NCBI RefSeq assembly: GCF_000986785.1
Contig: NZ_LAYY01000001.1
Span: 62,001-126,000, forward strand
Direction of reading: 5' to 3'
Source: Mesobacillus campisalis
Lineage (GTDB): Bacteria; Bacillota; Bacilli; Bacillales; Cytobacillaceae
Length of the DNA: 64,000 nucleotides
The first letter of the stretch is position 1; each line of letters starts with the position of its first letter. Below, piece after piece: positions 43,020 through 52,835 of this stretch. The notes under the pieces are model-generated. The model did not search any database. It saw only the letters and a list, made by a program, of their open reading frames with translations, and was not told the DNA's origin. A program made the position numbers and the translations under genes.

Positions 43020-44443
43020 TATACCATTACTCCTTCCTGTTCCTTTGCTGGCCATTGGCGTACATCGACAAAATGCCCGGCAATCGCCGCAGCCGCTGCC
43101 ATTTCTGGACTTACTAGATGGGTTCTCGCCTTTTTCCCCTGCCGTCCTTCAAAGTTACGGTTTGATGTCGAGGCACAGCGCTCTTCCGGGCCTACAAGGT
43201 CATCGTTCATGCCCAGGCACATGCTGCAGCCGGCTTCACGCCACTCAAACCCCGCCTGCAAAAAGATTTGATCCAGTCCTTCTGCTTCCGCTTGCTTCTT
43301 CACCAGCTGTGAACCCGGTACAACCAGCGCTTCAACCCTTTCGGCGACTTTGCGGCCTTTCGCAATCGCTGCTGCTTTCCGCAAATCCTCGATGCGGCTA
43401 TTCGTACAGGATCCGATGAACACCTTGTCGATCTGAATCTCGGTGATTGGTGTTCCCGGAGCGAGGCCCATATACTGAAGGGCTTTTTCAGCGGAACGCT
43501 TTTGTGCCTGCGGAAGTTCTTCCGGGGTTGGCACCGTCGCGGAAATGCCGGCAACTTGTCCGGGATTTGTTCCCCAGGTCACTTGCGGCGTCACCTTTTC
43601 TGCATCAAACTCGATTTCCAAATCAAACTGGGCGTTTTCATCACTATGGAGTGTTTTCCACTCAGTCAGTGCTGCTTCCCAGTCACTGCCTGATGGCGCA
43701 TACCCCCTTCCTTTCAAATAATCGAAGGTCGTTTCATCAGGGGCAATCAACCCTGCACGCGCTCCCATTTCGATGCTCATATTGCACACTGTCATTCGCT
43801 CTTCCATTGAAAGGTTCCGGATCACATCCCCGCGATATTCAATCACATATCCAGTCGCAAAATCATGGCCATATTGACCAATAATTGCAAGAATCAAATC
43901 CTTTGCCGTGGTCCCTCTTGGTAAATCCCCTTTAATATTGATCGCTAAAGTTTTAGATTTATATTGCTTTAAGGTTTGGGTCGCAAGCACATGCTCCACT
44001 TCACTTGTGCCGATTCCAAATGCGAGGGCACCAAATGCTCCATGTGTAGAAGTATGGCTGTCGCCGCACACAATTGTTTGTCCTGGCTGGGTAATCCCCA
44101 GTTCGGGAGCGATCACATGGACGATGCCTTGATTGGCACTTTTCAAATCATATAACTTGATTCCAAAGTCAGTGCAATTGTCCACAAGTGTTTCCACTTG
44201 CTTGCGGGCAATCTCATCCTGGACCGGCAGTGAGCGATTCCTGGTGGGAATGCTGTGGTCCATCGTTGCTAATGTCAAGTCCGGACGGCGCACTTGGCGA
44301 TTTTGGATCCGGAGTCCTTCGAATGCCTGTGGAGAGGTGACTTCATGGACCAAGTGAAGGTCAATATAGACCAGGGAAGGCTGATCTCTTTCTTCCGAAA
44401 CGAGATGGCGGTCCAAAATTTTCTCATACAATGTCTTGCCCAT
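43019..44443 (-). CDS. leuC: 3-isopropylmalate dehydratase-type large subunit (LeuC-like)
   Basis: 474 residues. 4Fe-4S ligands are seen in [27 protein letters not shown] and [11 protein letters not shown]. The length and blocks match bacterial LeuC closely. AAGGAGG lies seven bases before the ATG. It is 13 bases downstream of the CoA-transferase gene and overlaps leuD by one base. By sequence alone it could be the biosynthetic enzyme. The context argues for a catabolic paralogue, which would be tested by a second leuCD in an ilv-leu operon elsewhere. Confidence 0.87.
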   Translation of the reverse strand: MGKTLYEKILDRHLVSEERDQPSLVYIDLHLVHEVTSPQAFEGLRIQNRQVRRPDLTLATMDHSIPTRNRSLPVQDEIARKQVETLVDNCTDFGIKLYDLKSANQGIVHVIAPELGITQPGQTIVCGDSHTSTHGAFGALAFGIGTSEVEHVLATQTLKQYKSKTLAINIKGDLPRGTTAKDLILAIIGQYGHDFATGYVIEYRGDVIRNLSMEERMTVCNMSIEMGARAGLIAPDETTFDYLKGRGYAPSGSDWEAALTEWKTLHSDENAQFDLEIEFDAEKVTPQVTWGTNPGQVAGISATVPTPEELPQAQKRSAEKALQYMGLAPGTPITEIQIDKVFIGSCTNSRIEDLRKAAAIAKGRKVAERVEALVVPGSQLVKKQAEAEGLDQIFLQAGFEWREAGCSMCLGMNDDLVGPEERCASTSNRNFEGRQGKKARTHLVSPEMAAAAAIAGHFVDVRQWPAKEQEGVMV

Positions 44444-44456
44444 TTGATCGACCTCC

Positions 44457-45659
44457 TTAAATAATTTTCTTTTCCGCTAGTTCTTTTATTTTTTCCTGGT
44501 CATACCCCAGCAGATTTTGATAGATTTCTTCATTATGCTTGCCCATTGCCTCTGGCCCGGCATGCTTTACTTCACCTGGAGTTCTGCTTAATTTCGGAAC
44601 AATCCCTGGCATCGGGAAATCCCCTAATTGTGGATGCTCGACATGGAGAATCATCTCCCGCGCCTGATAATGCGGGTCCTCCACAATATCCTTTGCCGTA
44701 TAGATCAATCCGGAAGGAACCCCTTTTTCCTCCAGGATGGCCAGTGCTTCCTTTGCCGGCAAGGTCTTCGTCCACTCTTCAATCATAGAATCGAGCAGCT
44801 TCATGTTTTCTCCCCTCGCATGATGGGTCGAAAAACGCGGGTCGTTGGCGAGTTCAGGCTGTTCCATCGCCTCGCACAGCCTGCGGAACACTCCATCCGC
44901 ATTAGCACCGATCACAATATACGTTTTGTCTTTTGTAAAATAAATATTGGATGGTGCAACTCCAGGGAGGATATTCCCCATCCGCTCCCGGATATAGCCT
45001 GCCAATAAGTAATCCGGGATGATGCTCTCCATCACCGAGAAAACCGATTCATAGAGCGCCGTATCCACCACTTGCCCTCTTCCGGATTGCTCCCGTTCAT
45101 GTATGGCGACTAGGCAGCCAATCGTTGCGAACAGCGCCGCTAATGTATCCCCGATTGAAACGCCGATCCGGGATGGCGGCCGGTCTTCGAAACCGGTTAC
45201 ATTTCTGAGCCCCCCCATCGCTTCGCCAACACTTCCAAATCCCGCCCGGCTTTTATAAGGCCCTGTCTGCCCAAAACCTGATGTTCGGACCATGATCAAT
45301 TTCGGGTTGATTTCCGAAAGAATCTCATAAGATAGATTCCATTTTTCCATTGTGCCTGGCCGGAAATTCTCGATGAGAATGTCGGCTTCTTTCACTAAAT
45401 CCCTTAAAATAGCTTGTCCTTCTTCCTCGCGCAGGTTCAAGGTAATCGACTTTTTGTTTCTCGACTGAATCGGCCACCAAAGGCCGACTCCATCCTTTGA
45501 TTTTCCCCAATCACGCATCGGATCTGATTTTCCCGGCGGCTCCACCTTAATCACTTCCGCCCCAAAGTCTCCTAGCAATCTGCCGGTAAAAGGCCCGGCC
45601 AATAACGTTCCCAATTCCAGTACCCGTAAATCTTGTAAAGGCAGTTTCGTTTCAGACAT
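44457..45659 (-). CDS. Class III CoA-transferase (CaiB/BaiF family)
   Basis: 400 residues. The family forms an intertwined dimer and uses an Asp nucleophile, here most likely in [48 protein letters not shown] is the CoA-binding start, and RSGR-type residues follow ([15 protein letters not shown]). It would activate a carboxylic acid to its CoA thioester using succinyl- or acetyl-CoA. It is first in the minus-strand unit and has an operator-bearing promoter shared with a divergent GntR gene. Chloroflexus R-citramalate CoA-transferase belongs to the same class. Confidence 0.9.
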   Translation of the reverse strand: MSETKLPLQDLRVLELGTLLAGPFTGRLLGDFGAEVIKVEPPGKSDPMRDWGKSKDGVGLWWPIQSRNKKSITLNLREEEGQAILRDLVKEADILIENFRPGTMEKWNLSYEILSEINPKLIMVRTSGFGQTGPYKSRAGFGSVGEAMGGLRNVTGFEDRPPSRIGVSIGDTLAALFATIGCLVAIHEREQSGRGQVVDTALYESVFSVMESIIPDYLLAGYIRERMGNILPGVAPSNIYFTKDKTYIVIGANADGVFRRLCEAMEQPELANDPRFSTHHARGENMKLLDSMIEEWTKTLPAKEALAILEEKGVPSGLIYTAKDIVEDPHYQAREMILHVEHPQLGDFPMPGIVPKLSRTPGEVKHAGPEAMGKHNEEIYQNLLGYDQEKIKELAEKKII

Positions 45660-45701
45660 GTTGGTCCCCCCAGGTGGTTTGTCGTTTTGAATTTTCTGAT
45701 T

Positions 45702-45739
45702 ATGTATACAAATTTATTGGTTTGTATACAAGAAGTCAA
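45702..45739 (-). promoter_or_regulatory. Promoter of the CoA-transferase unit with two GntR operators
   Basis: TTGACT (45734-45739), 17-base spacer, TAAATT (45711-45716) on the minus strand. TTGTATACAA (45722-45731) sits in the spacer and ATGTATACAA (45702-45711) at the -10 edge. The palindrome has the TNGTNNNACNA form bound by FadR-type GntR regulators, so repression by the adjacent regulator is expected. Confidence 0.7.
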
Positions 45740-45828
45740 CCGTATTTTAAAAATTTTTAGATAATTAGTTAAATCCACCTATAAACTGGTCATTTTCACT
45801 CCTTTTCTATTAGTTTTCAGAAAATTCA

Positions 45829-45857
45829 TTGAAAAATAAATACTGTTTGTATACAAT
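45829..45857 (+). promoter_or_regulatory. Promoter of the gntR-lyase unit with a GntR operator
   Basis: TTGAAA (45829-45834), 17-base spacer, TACAAT (45852-45857). TTGTATACAA (45847-45856) overlaps the -10 box, pointing to autoregulation. Confidence 0.72.
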
Positions 45858-45874
45858 AACCTTGAGGTGTTGGA

Positions 45875-46546
45875 ATGGATGCATACAAATTTATAAAAGA
45901 TGCCATTATCCTAGGAAAGTATGTACCTGGTATGAGACTGGGAGAAGAGACATTAGCCAAGGAATTGAATTTAAGCAGGACACCTGTCAGAGAAGCGATA
46001 AAACAATTGGAGGCAGAAGGACTGGTTGTTCCTCTAAAACGGGGTGTAGGCGTCAGAAGCTTTACGAAAGAGGATATTAAGGAGATTTATGACTTAAGAA
46101 GCCTGCTGGAAAGCTATGCCGCCAGCCAGGCGGCCATGCACCGAAATGAAGCCGATCTGATTGAGCTGAAAACCGCAAATGAACTATATGAAAAAGCGAT
46201 CCACGACCATCTTCAATCCGATATGGCCAGCATCCGCAAAATTGTCAAAGTGAATCAACGATTTCATGAAGCGATCGTTTCAGCTGCAAAAAATAAGCAT
46301 TTACATTTTCACATTTCGAAGGTGGTGGTTGTTCCGATTGTATTCCGCTCCTTTTACTGGTACTCCGATTTCCATCTTCAGCAATCTCTTGAAGTTCATA
46401 AAATCATTTATAAGGCGATTGAAAACAAAGAAGCTGAACGGGCCCGGATTGCCATGCATGAACATATTTTCCAAGGACGCGACAATGTATTGAACCATTT
46501 GAATGATATTAAAATCAGTCACTTTTTCAGGGGGGAACCAGGATGA
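45875..46546 (+). CDS. GntR/FadR-family regulator (FCD domain)
   Basis: 223 residues. A winged helix-turn-helix (GMRLGEETLAKELNLSRTPVREAIKQLEAEGLVVPLKRGVGVRS) is followed by an all-helical FCD ligand domain (EIYDLRSLLESYAASQAAMHRNE, NQRFHEAIVSAAKNKHL). It probably represses both the divergent CoA-transferase unit and its own gene in the absence of an organic-acid effector, acting at TTGTATACAA sites. Its last four bases overlap the start of the lyase gene (ATGA). Confidence 0.9.
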   Translation: MDAYKFIKDAIILGKYVPGMRLGEETLAKELNLSRTPVREAIKQLEAEGLVVPLKRGVGVRSFTKEDIKEIYDLRSLLESYAASQAAMHRNEADLIELKTANELYEKAIHDHLQSDMASIRKIVKVNQRFHEAIVSAAKNKHLHFHISKVVVVPIVFRSFYWYSDFHLQQSLEVHKIIYKAIENKEAERARIAMHEHIFQGRDNVLNHLNDIKISHFFRGEPG

Positions 46547-47427
46547 TTGAAATTTGTGAAGTAGGTCCACGCGACGGATTGCAAAATGAAAAGAAAATTC
46601 TTTCCACCGAAGTAAAGGCAGAACTAATCACCAAACTCATAGATACCGGCATCACCAATATTGAGGCCGTTTCGTTCGTCAATCCAAAGGTCGTTCCGCA
46701 AATGGCCGATGCAGAAGAGCTGTTGAAAGTTCTTCCAAAGCGCGCGGACATACGTTACGGCGGCCTTGTGTTAAGCCGCTCGGGTCTTGAGCGTGCACTG
46801 AAAACCGATGTGGACTTCCTCCATGTGGTCACTACCACAAGTGATAGTTTCAACTTAAGAAATGCTAAAAGGACCGTTGACCAAGCGGTCACGGAACTAT
46901 CGAAAGTCATCAAGGAGGGCGCTGATTCCGGCAAGGGAGTCGCTGGAGTGCTCGGAACCGCGTTTGGATGTCCGTTTGAAGGACAGGTGCCGTTAACAAA
47001 GGTGCTAAATGTGACGGAAGAATTTTTGAAAGCTGGCTGCACAGAGATAACGCTGGCCGATACGACTGGAATGGCGAATCCCATACAGGTTCAAACCGTA
47101 GTTGCTGCCTTTTATGAGCACTTCGGCAAAGATTTGTCACTAGGCCTCCATTTCCATAATACTCGCGGTCTTGGTCTCACCAATATCCTTGCCGGCTATC
47201 AAGCAGGTGTCCGGCGTTTTGATTCTTCCATTGGCGGCCTGGGCGGCTGCCCGTTTGCCCCAAAAGCCGTTGGAAACGCCTGCACCGAAGACATGGTCAA
47301 TATGTTCCATTCAATGGGCGAACAAACGGGTACAGACCTGAACAAACTTGTGGAAACGGCCCAATGGCTTGAAGGAAAGATGGACCGCCCATTGGACGGA
47401 ATGCTGATGAAGGCAGGAATTGCTTAG
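46543..47427 (+). CDS. HMG-CoA lyase-family enzyme (candidate citramalyl-CoA lyase)
   Basis: 294 residues of the DRE-TIM metallolyase superfamily. The opening EVGPRDGLQNEKK carries the catalytic Arg-Asp, LGLHFHNTRGLG the metal-binding HxH, and GLGGCPFAPKAVGN the active-site Cys loop. HMG-CoA lyase splits 3-hydroxy-3-methylglutaryl-CoA to acetyl-CoA and acetoacetate. The related R-citramalyl-CoA lyase of Chloroflexus gives acetyl-CoA and pyruvate. With a CoA-transferase and LeuCD-like enzymes next to it, the second reaction is attractive. No other leucine-degradation genes are nearby. Confidence 0.85.
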   Translation: MIEICEVGPRDGLQNEKKILSTEVKAELITKLIDTGITNIEAVSFVNPKVVPQMADAEELLKVLPKRADIRYGGLVLSRSGLERALKTDVDFLHVVTTTSDSFNLRNAKRTVDQAVTELSKVIKEGADSGKGVAGVLGTAFGCPFEGQVPLTKVLNVTEEFLKAGCTEITLADTTGMANPIQVQTVVAAFYEHFGKDLSLGLHFHNTRGLGLTNILAGYQAGVRRFDSSIGGLGGCPFAPKAVGNACTEDMVNMFHSMGEQTGTDLNKLVETAQWLEGKMDRPLDGMLMKAGIA

Positions 47428-47460
47428 TGTTTGTTTGAGAAGAGTTATTTTAGATGGTGG

Positions 47461-47504
47461 AGCCCGCGGACAGTTTATTAATTGGTCCGCAGGCTATTTT
47501 TTCG
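47461..47504 (+). terminator. Terminator of the gntR-lyase unit
   Basis: AGCCCGCGGAC, loop, GGTCCGCAGGCT and a T run. Confidence 0.82.
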
Positions 47505-47523
47505 TTGGGGGTCTCTAGGTATC

Positions 47524-48369
47524 TTATTTATGCGCTTCCCCTTTTTCGACTGGATTATCAGCATGCGATACCCAGTCACTATAGCTTCCGGCATACAGCT
47601 TTACATTTTGGTAACCTGCCATTTTTAATGCGATATAATTTGGCGTGGCGGTAACGCCTGAGCCACAGTAAACAATAATAGACTGCTCTTGACCCAGGTC
47701 TGCGAATCTCTTTTTCTGTTCTTCGCTATTTTTAAAGGAACCTTGCTCCATGCTATCTCCCCAAAAACGATGGATAGCGCCTGGAATATGCCCCGGTATC
47801 CGGTCAATCGGTTCCATTTCTCCTAAAAAGCGTGCCTTGTCCCTTGAATCAATTAAAATTGCAGAAGTATCCTTATTTGTTACAGCTTCTTTTACTTCTT
47901 CATAGGAAGCAAGCATCTCTTTTTGAAGTTTGACTTCAAATGTAGCGGACTTGGATTCAGGAACTTCCTGGGTGGTTGGATAGCCGGCTTTCACCCAGCC
48001 TTTAAACCCTTCATTCAACACATAGACGTTTTCATGCCCGAGATAGCGAAGCAGCCACCAAAACCGGGAGGCAAACTGCCCTTCCCCGCCGTCATAAGCG
48101 ACAACAGTTTTGGAATGGTCTATTCCTGCCTTTTCAAGCTCGTTCCTGAATGCATCGATTTCCGGAAGCGGATGCCTGCCTCCGTGTTTTGAAACAGGAG
48201 ATGACATTTGTTTTTCCAGATCAAAATAATAGGCACCTGGAATATGGCTTTCATGATAGAGAGTTTTTCCTTGCTCCGGATTTCCCAGCTCAAACCGGCA
48301 GTCTGCAATTTTTACCTCCTTGCTGTCCAGTCGTCCAAATAGCCAACTCTTTTCTACAGTAACATTCAC
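47524..48369 (-). CDS. Two-domain rhodanese (sulfurtransferase)
   Basis: About 281 residues. It has two rhodanese domains. The C-terminal one holds the active-site loop CGSGVTATPN, resembling the CGSGVTA form of 3-mercaptopyruvate sulfurtransferases more than the CRKGVT of thiosulfate rhodaneses. The start is set at GTG 48369 with GGGGAGAGG upstream rather than at 48387. It is cytoplasmic. It moves sulfane sulfur to cyanide or thiol acceptors. It is monocistronic and convergent with the lyase gene. Confidence 0.88.
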   Translation of the reverse strand: MNVTVEKSWLFGRLDSKEVKIADCRFELGNPEQGKTLYHESHIPGAYYFDLEKQMSSPVSKHGGRHPLPEIDAFRNELEKAGIDHSKTVVAYDGGEGQFASRFWWLLRYLGHENVYVLNEGFKGWVKAGYPTTQEVPESKSATFEVKLQKEMLASYEEVKEAVTNKDTSAILIDSRDKARFLGEMEPIDRIPGHIPGAIHRFWGDSMEQGSFKNSEEQKKRFADLGQEQSIIVYCGSGVTATPNYIALKMAGYQNVKLYAGSYSDWVSHADNPVEKGEAHK

Positions 48370-48623
48370 TGTAACCTCTCCCCTCAACCTATACTTTAAG
48401 AATAATATTAATTTTCATTCCAATACTTAGCAATCCATTCATTCATAGATTCATATTAAATCGCCGGCTACTCTAATATGTAATTGATTTTTTACCTGCT
48501 TATATCCAGTATAATTATATAGGAACAGGGAATGGACAAGGTACCTAACATGCACTACCATTAGAACTAAAACATTATCTTTGAAATCAAAGGGCCCGTC
48601 CCGATAAGTTGGAGGTGAAACTT

Positions 48624-49919
48624 TTGTATCATGTTGGAGTAGTTGGTCCCGAGCCATCTGTAGCCCGGATTTTGGATGTTGCCAAAGATTTCGAAAAGGA
48701 AATGACCTTTCACCCTTTTACATATAAACAGGCGATTGAAACGAAGGAAATCGTGTTAACCCATCAAAAAGAGGTCGATGCCTGGCTTTTTTCGGGGCCC
48801 ATCCCTTTTGTGATTGCCAAAAGTGTCCTGGGTGATGATGAATCTTTGTACGGGGTTCTATTTCTGGAAACAGGAATCTATCGCTCATTGGTTAATTTGT
48901 TTCTGCAAAAGGACGGAGTTTTTAAACGAATTAGTATGGATTTCCCTGAAGAAGTCGATATTCTGGATGATACTCTCAAGCAATTGGATTTCCCTGTTGA
49001 AAACTTGCTTGTCAGAACATTCCCCGCTGATGCCGATGAAGAGGATATTTACAACTACCATTATCACCTTTGGGAAAAGGGAGAAAGTGATGGAGTGCTG
49101 ACTAGTTATCCTGGTGTGAAGGAAAGGCTTGAACAAAAAGGTATTACGGTTTCGTGGATTACGACAACCAGGCTGGAAACGAAACAGACCTTGCTGGCAC
49201 TGTCCGAAAAGGCCAAAGCACAATACTATAAAGATACACAGGTTGCCGTTTGTTTTATCGAAATTGGAAACCTTGAGATTGACCAGGAAGAGCTGTTGTA
49301 TGATAGCCAATGGAAACAGTTGAAAATGGAAGAGACCGTGCTCCGCGTCAGCCGGAAGCTGAATGGGTCCTTTCATAAGACTGGAAATGGGGATTATATG
49401 ATTTTCAGTTCACGCGGTGAGGTCACTCAGCATAAGGACCTGCTTCAGGATACCGTTCAAAAAATAAGGGATGAATGGAAACATTCTGTTGCGGTTGGCG
49501 TTGGGTTTGGGGACTCCGTTCTCAGGGCTGAATTCCATGCAAGGATGGCCGTGCAGCGTTCGAGAACGTCACAACAGGATATTTTAGTGTTTCTGGATGA
49601 GCAAGGTGAAGTCGAAGAGTACCATAATCAGCACACCATTATATCTTATCTAAGCGAAAGTGACGAACCCGAGCTGGTTGAAAAGCTTGCACAACATCAG
49701 CTAAGCGTGCAAATGTACAATAAAATCCGCAGCCACGTCGAACACAAGAATTGGAACACTTTTACTAGCAAAGATCTGGCAATGGAGCTGGGGATGAGCT
49801 TCAGGAACGCCCAGCGAATCCTCCTTGGTCTCCGGAAGACCGGCCTAATACAGGAAGTAGGCGAAACAAAAAGCAGTGATAAAGGAAGACCCATGAAACT
49901 ATACAGTTTTTACATTTGA
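48624..49919 (+). CDS. Regulator with C-terminal winged helix, linked to the M20/AbgT pair
   Basis: About 431 residues from TTG 48624 (MYHVGVVGPEPSVARIL), which has GGAGGTG six bases upstream. The N-terminal half has alternating strands and helices reminiscent of a sensor domain. The middle (AVCFIEIGNLE, GNGDYMIFSSRGE, VGVGFGDSVLRAEFHARMAV) resembles a degenerate nucleotide-cyclase/GGDEF-like fold without its GGDEF signature. The C terminus is a winged helix (TSKDLAMELGMSFRNAQRILLGLRKTGLIQEVG). It is cotranscribed in direction with, and 169 bases before, the M20 amidohydrolase, whose promoter bears a palindrome. A control role is inferred. I do not know a characterised homologue. Confidence 0.65.
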   Translation: MYHVGVVGPEPSVARILDVAKDFEKEMTFHPFTYKQAIETKEIVLTHQKEVDAWLFSGPIPFVIAKSVLGDDESLYGVLFLETGIYRSLVNLFLQKDGVFKRISMDFPEEVDILDDTLKQLDFPVENLLVRTFPADADEEDIYNYHYHLWEKGESDGVLTSYPGVKERLEQKGITVSWITTTRLETKQTLLALSEKAKAQYYKDTQVAVCFIEIGNLEIDQEELLYDSQWKQLKMEETVLRVSRKLNGSFHKTGNGDYMIFSSRGEVTQHKDLLQDTVQKIRDEWKHSVAVGVGFGDSVLRAEFHARMAVQRSRTSQQDILVFLDEQGEVEEYHNQHTIISYLSESDEPELVEKLAQHQLSVQMYNKIRSHVEHKNWNTFTSKDLAMELGMSFRNAQRILLGLRKTGLIQEVGETKSSDKGRPMKLYSFYI

Positions 49920-49946
49920 AACAGTCTGATTCAGGCTGTTTTTTTG
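49919..49946 (+). terminator. Terminator of the wHTH regulator gene
   Basis: AAACAG, loop, CTGTTT and a T run. Confidence 0.75.
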
Positions 49947-50010
49947 TTTGTATAAAACAAAAACTTGCATTTCGATGTAAATAAACCTTACATGGATTTT
50001 AAAATTTTTG

Positions 50011-50060
50011 TTGAAAGTTGTCGATAAATTCTTTATACTTTATTTAACGCAATTGCGTTA
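50011..50060 (+). promoter_or_regulatory. Promoter with a 16-bp palindromic operator
   Basis: TTGAAA (50011-50016), 17-base spacer, TATACT (50034-50039). The perfect palindrome TAACGCAATTGCGTTA (50045-50060) covers the expected transcription start. It is the likely operator of the regulator encoded upstream. Confidence 0.72.
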
Positions 50061-50088
50061 TATATGCGTTTTATAAGGAGTGAATTTC

Positions 50089-51270
50089 GTGAACTTCAGC
50101 AAGATTCAACAACAAATTGAAGAAGTGTACAAGGACGTTATTGAATGGCGCCGTCACCTGCACAAAAACCCTGAGCTGTCGTTTGAAGAAGTCCAGACAG
50201 CTCAGTATGTATATGATCTACTGGAGAGTTTTGGCGGATTTGAGTTGTCAAGGCCTACCAGAACCAGTGTGCTGGCAAGGCTGAAAGGAACCAGGCCTGG
50301 TAAAGTGATTGCTCTTCGCGCGGATATGGATGCCCTTCCTGTTCAGGAAGAAACCGGCCTCCCCTTTGCTTCTGCCAAAAAAGGGGTCATGCATGCATGC
50401 GGCCATGATGCCCATACTTCCATGCTGTTGGGAGCGGCAAAAATTTTAAAAGATTGCAAAGAGGAATTAAGCGGTGAAATTATCTTCATATTCCAGCACG
50501 CCGAAGAACTGCCTCCAGGCGGAGCAAAGGAAATGGTTGCCGCGGGCGTTTTGGACGGTGTGGACGAGGTAGTTGGAATTCATTTAATGTCTACCATCCC
50601 CTATGGAACGATAGGGATCAGGCATGGAGCGATCACATCTGCCAGCGATGTCTTCGAAATCACAGTCAAGGGCAAAGGCGGACATGCCTCCACTCCTGAA
50701 CTGACAGTAGATCCGCTCGCGACAGGAGCTCAAATTGTAACCGGCTTGAATCACATTGTTTCCCGCTCCGTCGCACCATTGGATGCTGCTGTAGTTTCGG
50801 TTACCAAGTTTCATGGCGGAGGAACAGCTTTAAATGTGATACCAGACACGGTCGAAATAGGCGGTTCCGTCCGCACCCTGGATAACGGCGTCCGCGAACT
50901 GATTAAAACGCGGATCAGCGAAATAGCGGAAGGAATCGCTAGAGCAAACGGCGCGGAAGCACTTGTCGAGTATATGTATGGCTACAATCCAGTCATCAAT
51001 GAAAAGGTAGTAACAGACAAAGTTACTTCTGTTATTGAAGAATATTTCCCGGAACGCAAATTGGATTGGATAGATCCAATGCTGGGCGGGGAAGATTTTT
51101 CTGCTTTTAGTGATGAAAAGCCAGGATGCTATATCATGATTGGATCCGGGAACTCTGAGAAAGGAATCATCTATCCGCATCATCACCCTAAATTTGATTT
51201 GGATGAAGCAGCAATGAAGGATGGCCTGAAATTTCATGTAATAACGGCTTTATCACTTACCAAAGGTTAA
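50089..51270 (+). CDS. M20-family amidohydrolase (N-acyl amino acid / aminobenzoyl-glutamate type)
   Basis: About 393 residues. The start is set at GTG 50089 with AAGGAG eight bases upstream. Metal ligands and catalytic residues of the M20D group are visible in LRADMDALPVQEETGLPFAS, HACGHDAHTSMLLGAA, FQHAEELPPGGAKEM and GGEDFSAFSDEKPGCYIMIG. It removes an acyl or aryl group from an amino acid in the cytoplasm. It is followed 24 bases later by an AbgT-type importer, as in peptide-like p-aminobenzoyl-glutamate uptake systems, so an N-acyl or aryl amino acid is the probable shared substrate. Confidence 0.9.
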   Translation: MNFSKIQQQIEEVYKDVIEWRRHLHKNPELSFEEVQTAQYVYDLLESFGGFELSRPTRTSVLARLKGTRPGKVIALRADMDALPVQEETGLPFASAKKGVMHACGHDAHTSMLLGAAKILKDCKEELSGEIIFIFQHAEELPPGGAKEMVAAGVLDGVDEVVGIHLMSTIPYGTIGIRHGAITSASDVFEITVKGKGGHASTPELTVDPLATGAQIVTGLNHIVSRSVAPLDAAVVSVTKFHGGGTALNVIPDTVEIGGSVRTLDNGVRELIKTRISEIAEGIARANGAEALVEYMYGYNPVINEKVVTDKVTSVIEEYFPERKLDWIDPMLGGEDFSAFSDEKPGCYIMIGSGNSEKGIIYPHHHPKFDLDEAAMKDGLKFHVITALSLTKG

Positions 51271-51294
51271 TATGTTTTGAAGAGGAGGGAAATT

Positions 51295-52821
51295 ATGGAC
51301 CAAAACACTGTGAAGGAAAAAAAATCTTTTTTTGACCGTATGCTGGATTCGATCGAAAAAGCAGGAAATAAACTGCCTGATCCTATTGTACTGTTTTTTG
51401 TTTTGTCCGGAATCGTATTAATAGCTTCTTTTATTGCAGGGATCTTTAACCTCTCAGCTGTCCATCCAGGTACAGGAGAAACCATCGTGGCCAAGAACCT
51501 GCTTGATGGTGAAGGAATCGTCTACTTCCTGACCAATATGATCACCAATTTCAGTGGGTTTCCACCGCTTGGGATGGTGTTAGTCATGATGATCGGGGTA
51601 GGACTCGCAGAACAAAGCGGCTTCTTTTCAAGCTTGCTGAAACGCGCCGTTGTCTCCACACCTAAAAAAATCATCATTCCTAGTATTATTTTAATTGCTA
51701 TTATTGCAAATGCTGCTGGAGATGCCGGACCAATCGTTTTGCCTCCATTAGCAGCAGTTGTCCTGATGTCTTTTGGCTATCATCCGCTTGTGGGATTGGT
51801 AGTGGCCTACGCTTCAACCCTAGGGGCATTTGCTGCTAACTTGATAATTGGGATGTCAGACACACTTGCTGCAGGTTTCACGGAAATTGGCGCGCAAACT
51901 CTTAATCCTGATTATTCTGCCAATCCTGCCATGAACTATTATTTTATGGCCGTATCTGCCATTATTCTATTATTCGTGTCCCTTTGGGTGACGCATAAAT
52001 TCACCATTCCCCGTTTTGGAACCTATACGGGTGAAATCCAGGCAATGGAAGAAATGTCTTCTTTGGAAAAACGGGGTCTAAAATGGGCCGGTTTGGCTGC
52101 ACTATTTTTTGTGATTGCCATCTTGGCCATGATCGTACCGGAAAATGGAGTGCTCCGTAATCCGGACACAGGTTCGATTATTCAGGATTCCCCCTTTATG
52201 ACAGGAATCGTTCCAATTTTAACGCTCCTTTTCTTTGTACCAGGTCTTTTTTATGGATTTGGGGCTAAAACCATCCAGAGCTCAAGAGATTTTGGGGACA
52301 TGCTAGGAAAGTCGATGAGTACAATGGGACCTTATATTGTGCTGGTATTTGCAGCTGCTCAAATGCTTGCATTCTTTTCAACCAGTAATCTTGGACCGAT
52401 TATTGCCATCAAGGGCGCCGATTTCTTGAATGAAGTCGGATTTACCGGGATTCCACTGTTTTTGGGCTTCATCATTTTTTCGGCTCTTCTCAACTTATTA
52501 ATCGGAAGTGCATCGGCGAAGTGGGCGATTTTGGCACCCATTTTCATTCCCATGTTTATGCTGCTGGATTACCACCCAGCTTTTACACAGGCGCTGTACC
52601 GTGTGGGAGATTCCATTACGAATCCTATTACACCAATGCTTCCATATCTTGTCTTGCTCTTGTCATTTGCGAAAAAGTATGATAAAAACATCGGATTGGG
52701 AACATTGATATCCGCTTTATTCCCTTATTCCATCTTCTTCGGTGTATTCTGGCTCATCCTGGTTATCATCTGGTACCTGCTAGGAATTCCAGTCGGACCA
52801 GAAGGACCCATTCATCTATAA
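51295..52821 (+). CDS. AbgT-family transporter
   Basis: About 508 residues with around twelve helices. DRMLDSIEKAGNKLPDPIVLFFVLSGIVLI and IANAAGDAGPIVLPPLAAVVLMSFGYHP are AbgT signatures. SASAKWAILAPIFIPMFMLLDYHPAFTQALYRVGDSITNPITPMLPYL is the C-terminal core. AbgT carries p-aminobenzoyl-glutamate or, in some cases, exports sulfonamides. GAGGAGG lies before the ATG at 51295; the reading frame opens six codons earlier. It is followed by a strong terminator. Confidence 0.92.
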   Translation: MDQNTVKEKKSFFDRMLDSIEKAGNKLPDPIVLFFVLSGIVLIASFIAGIFNLSAVHPGTGETIVAKNLLDGEGIVYFLTNMITNFSGFPPLGMVLVMMIGVGLAEQSGFFSSLLKRAVVSTPKKIIIPSIILIAIIANAAGDAGPIVLPPLAAVVLMSFGYHPLVGLVVAYASTLGAFAANLIIGMSDTLAAGFTEIGAQTLNPDYSANPAMNYYFMAVSAIILLFVSLWVTHKFTIPRFGTYTGEIQAMEEMSSLEKRGLKWAGLAALFFVIAILAMIVPENGVLRNPDTGSIIQDSPFMTGIVPILTLLFFVPGLFYGFGAKTIQSSRDFGDMLGKSMSTMGPYIVLVFAAAQMLAFFSTSNLGPIIAIKGADFLNEVGFTGIPLFLGFIIFSALLNLLIGSASAKWAILAPIFIPMFMLLDYHPAFTQALYRVGDSITNPITPMLPYLVLLLSFAKKYDKNIGLGTLISALFPYSIFFGVFWLILVIIWYLLGIPVGPEGPIHL

Positions 52822-52835
52822 TCATTAGAGTATAA

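Noticed and set aside
42387-44443. Leucine biosynthesis operon
   Set aside because: leuA, leuB and ilv genes are absent, and the neighbours are a CoA-transferase and organic-acid transporters.
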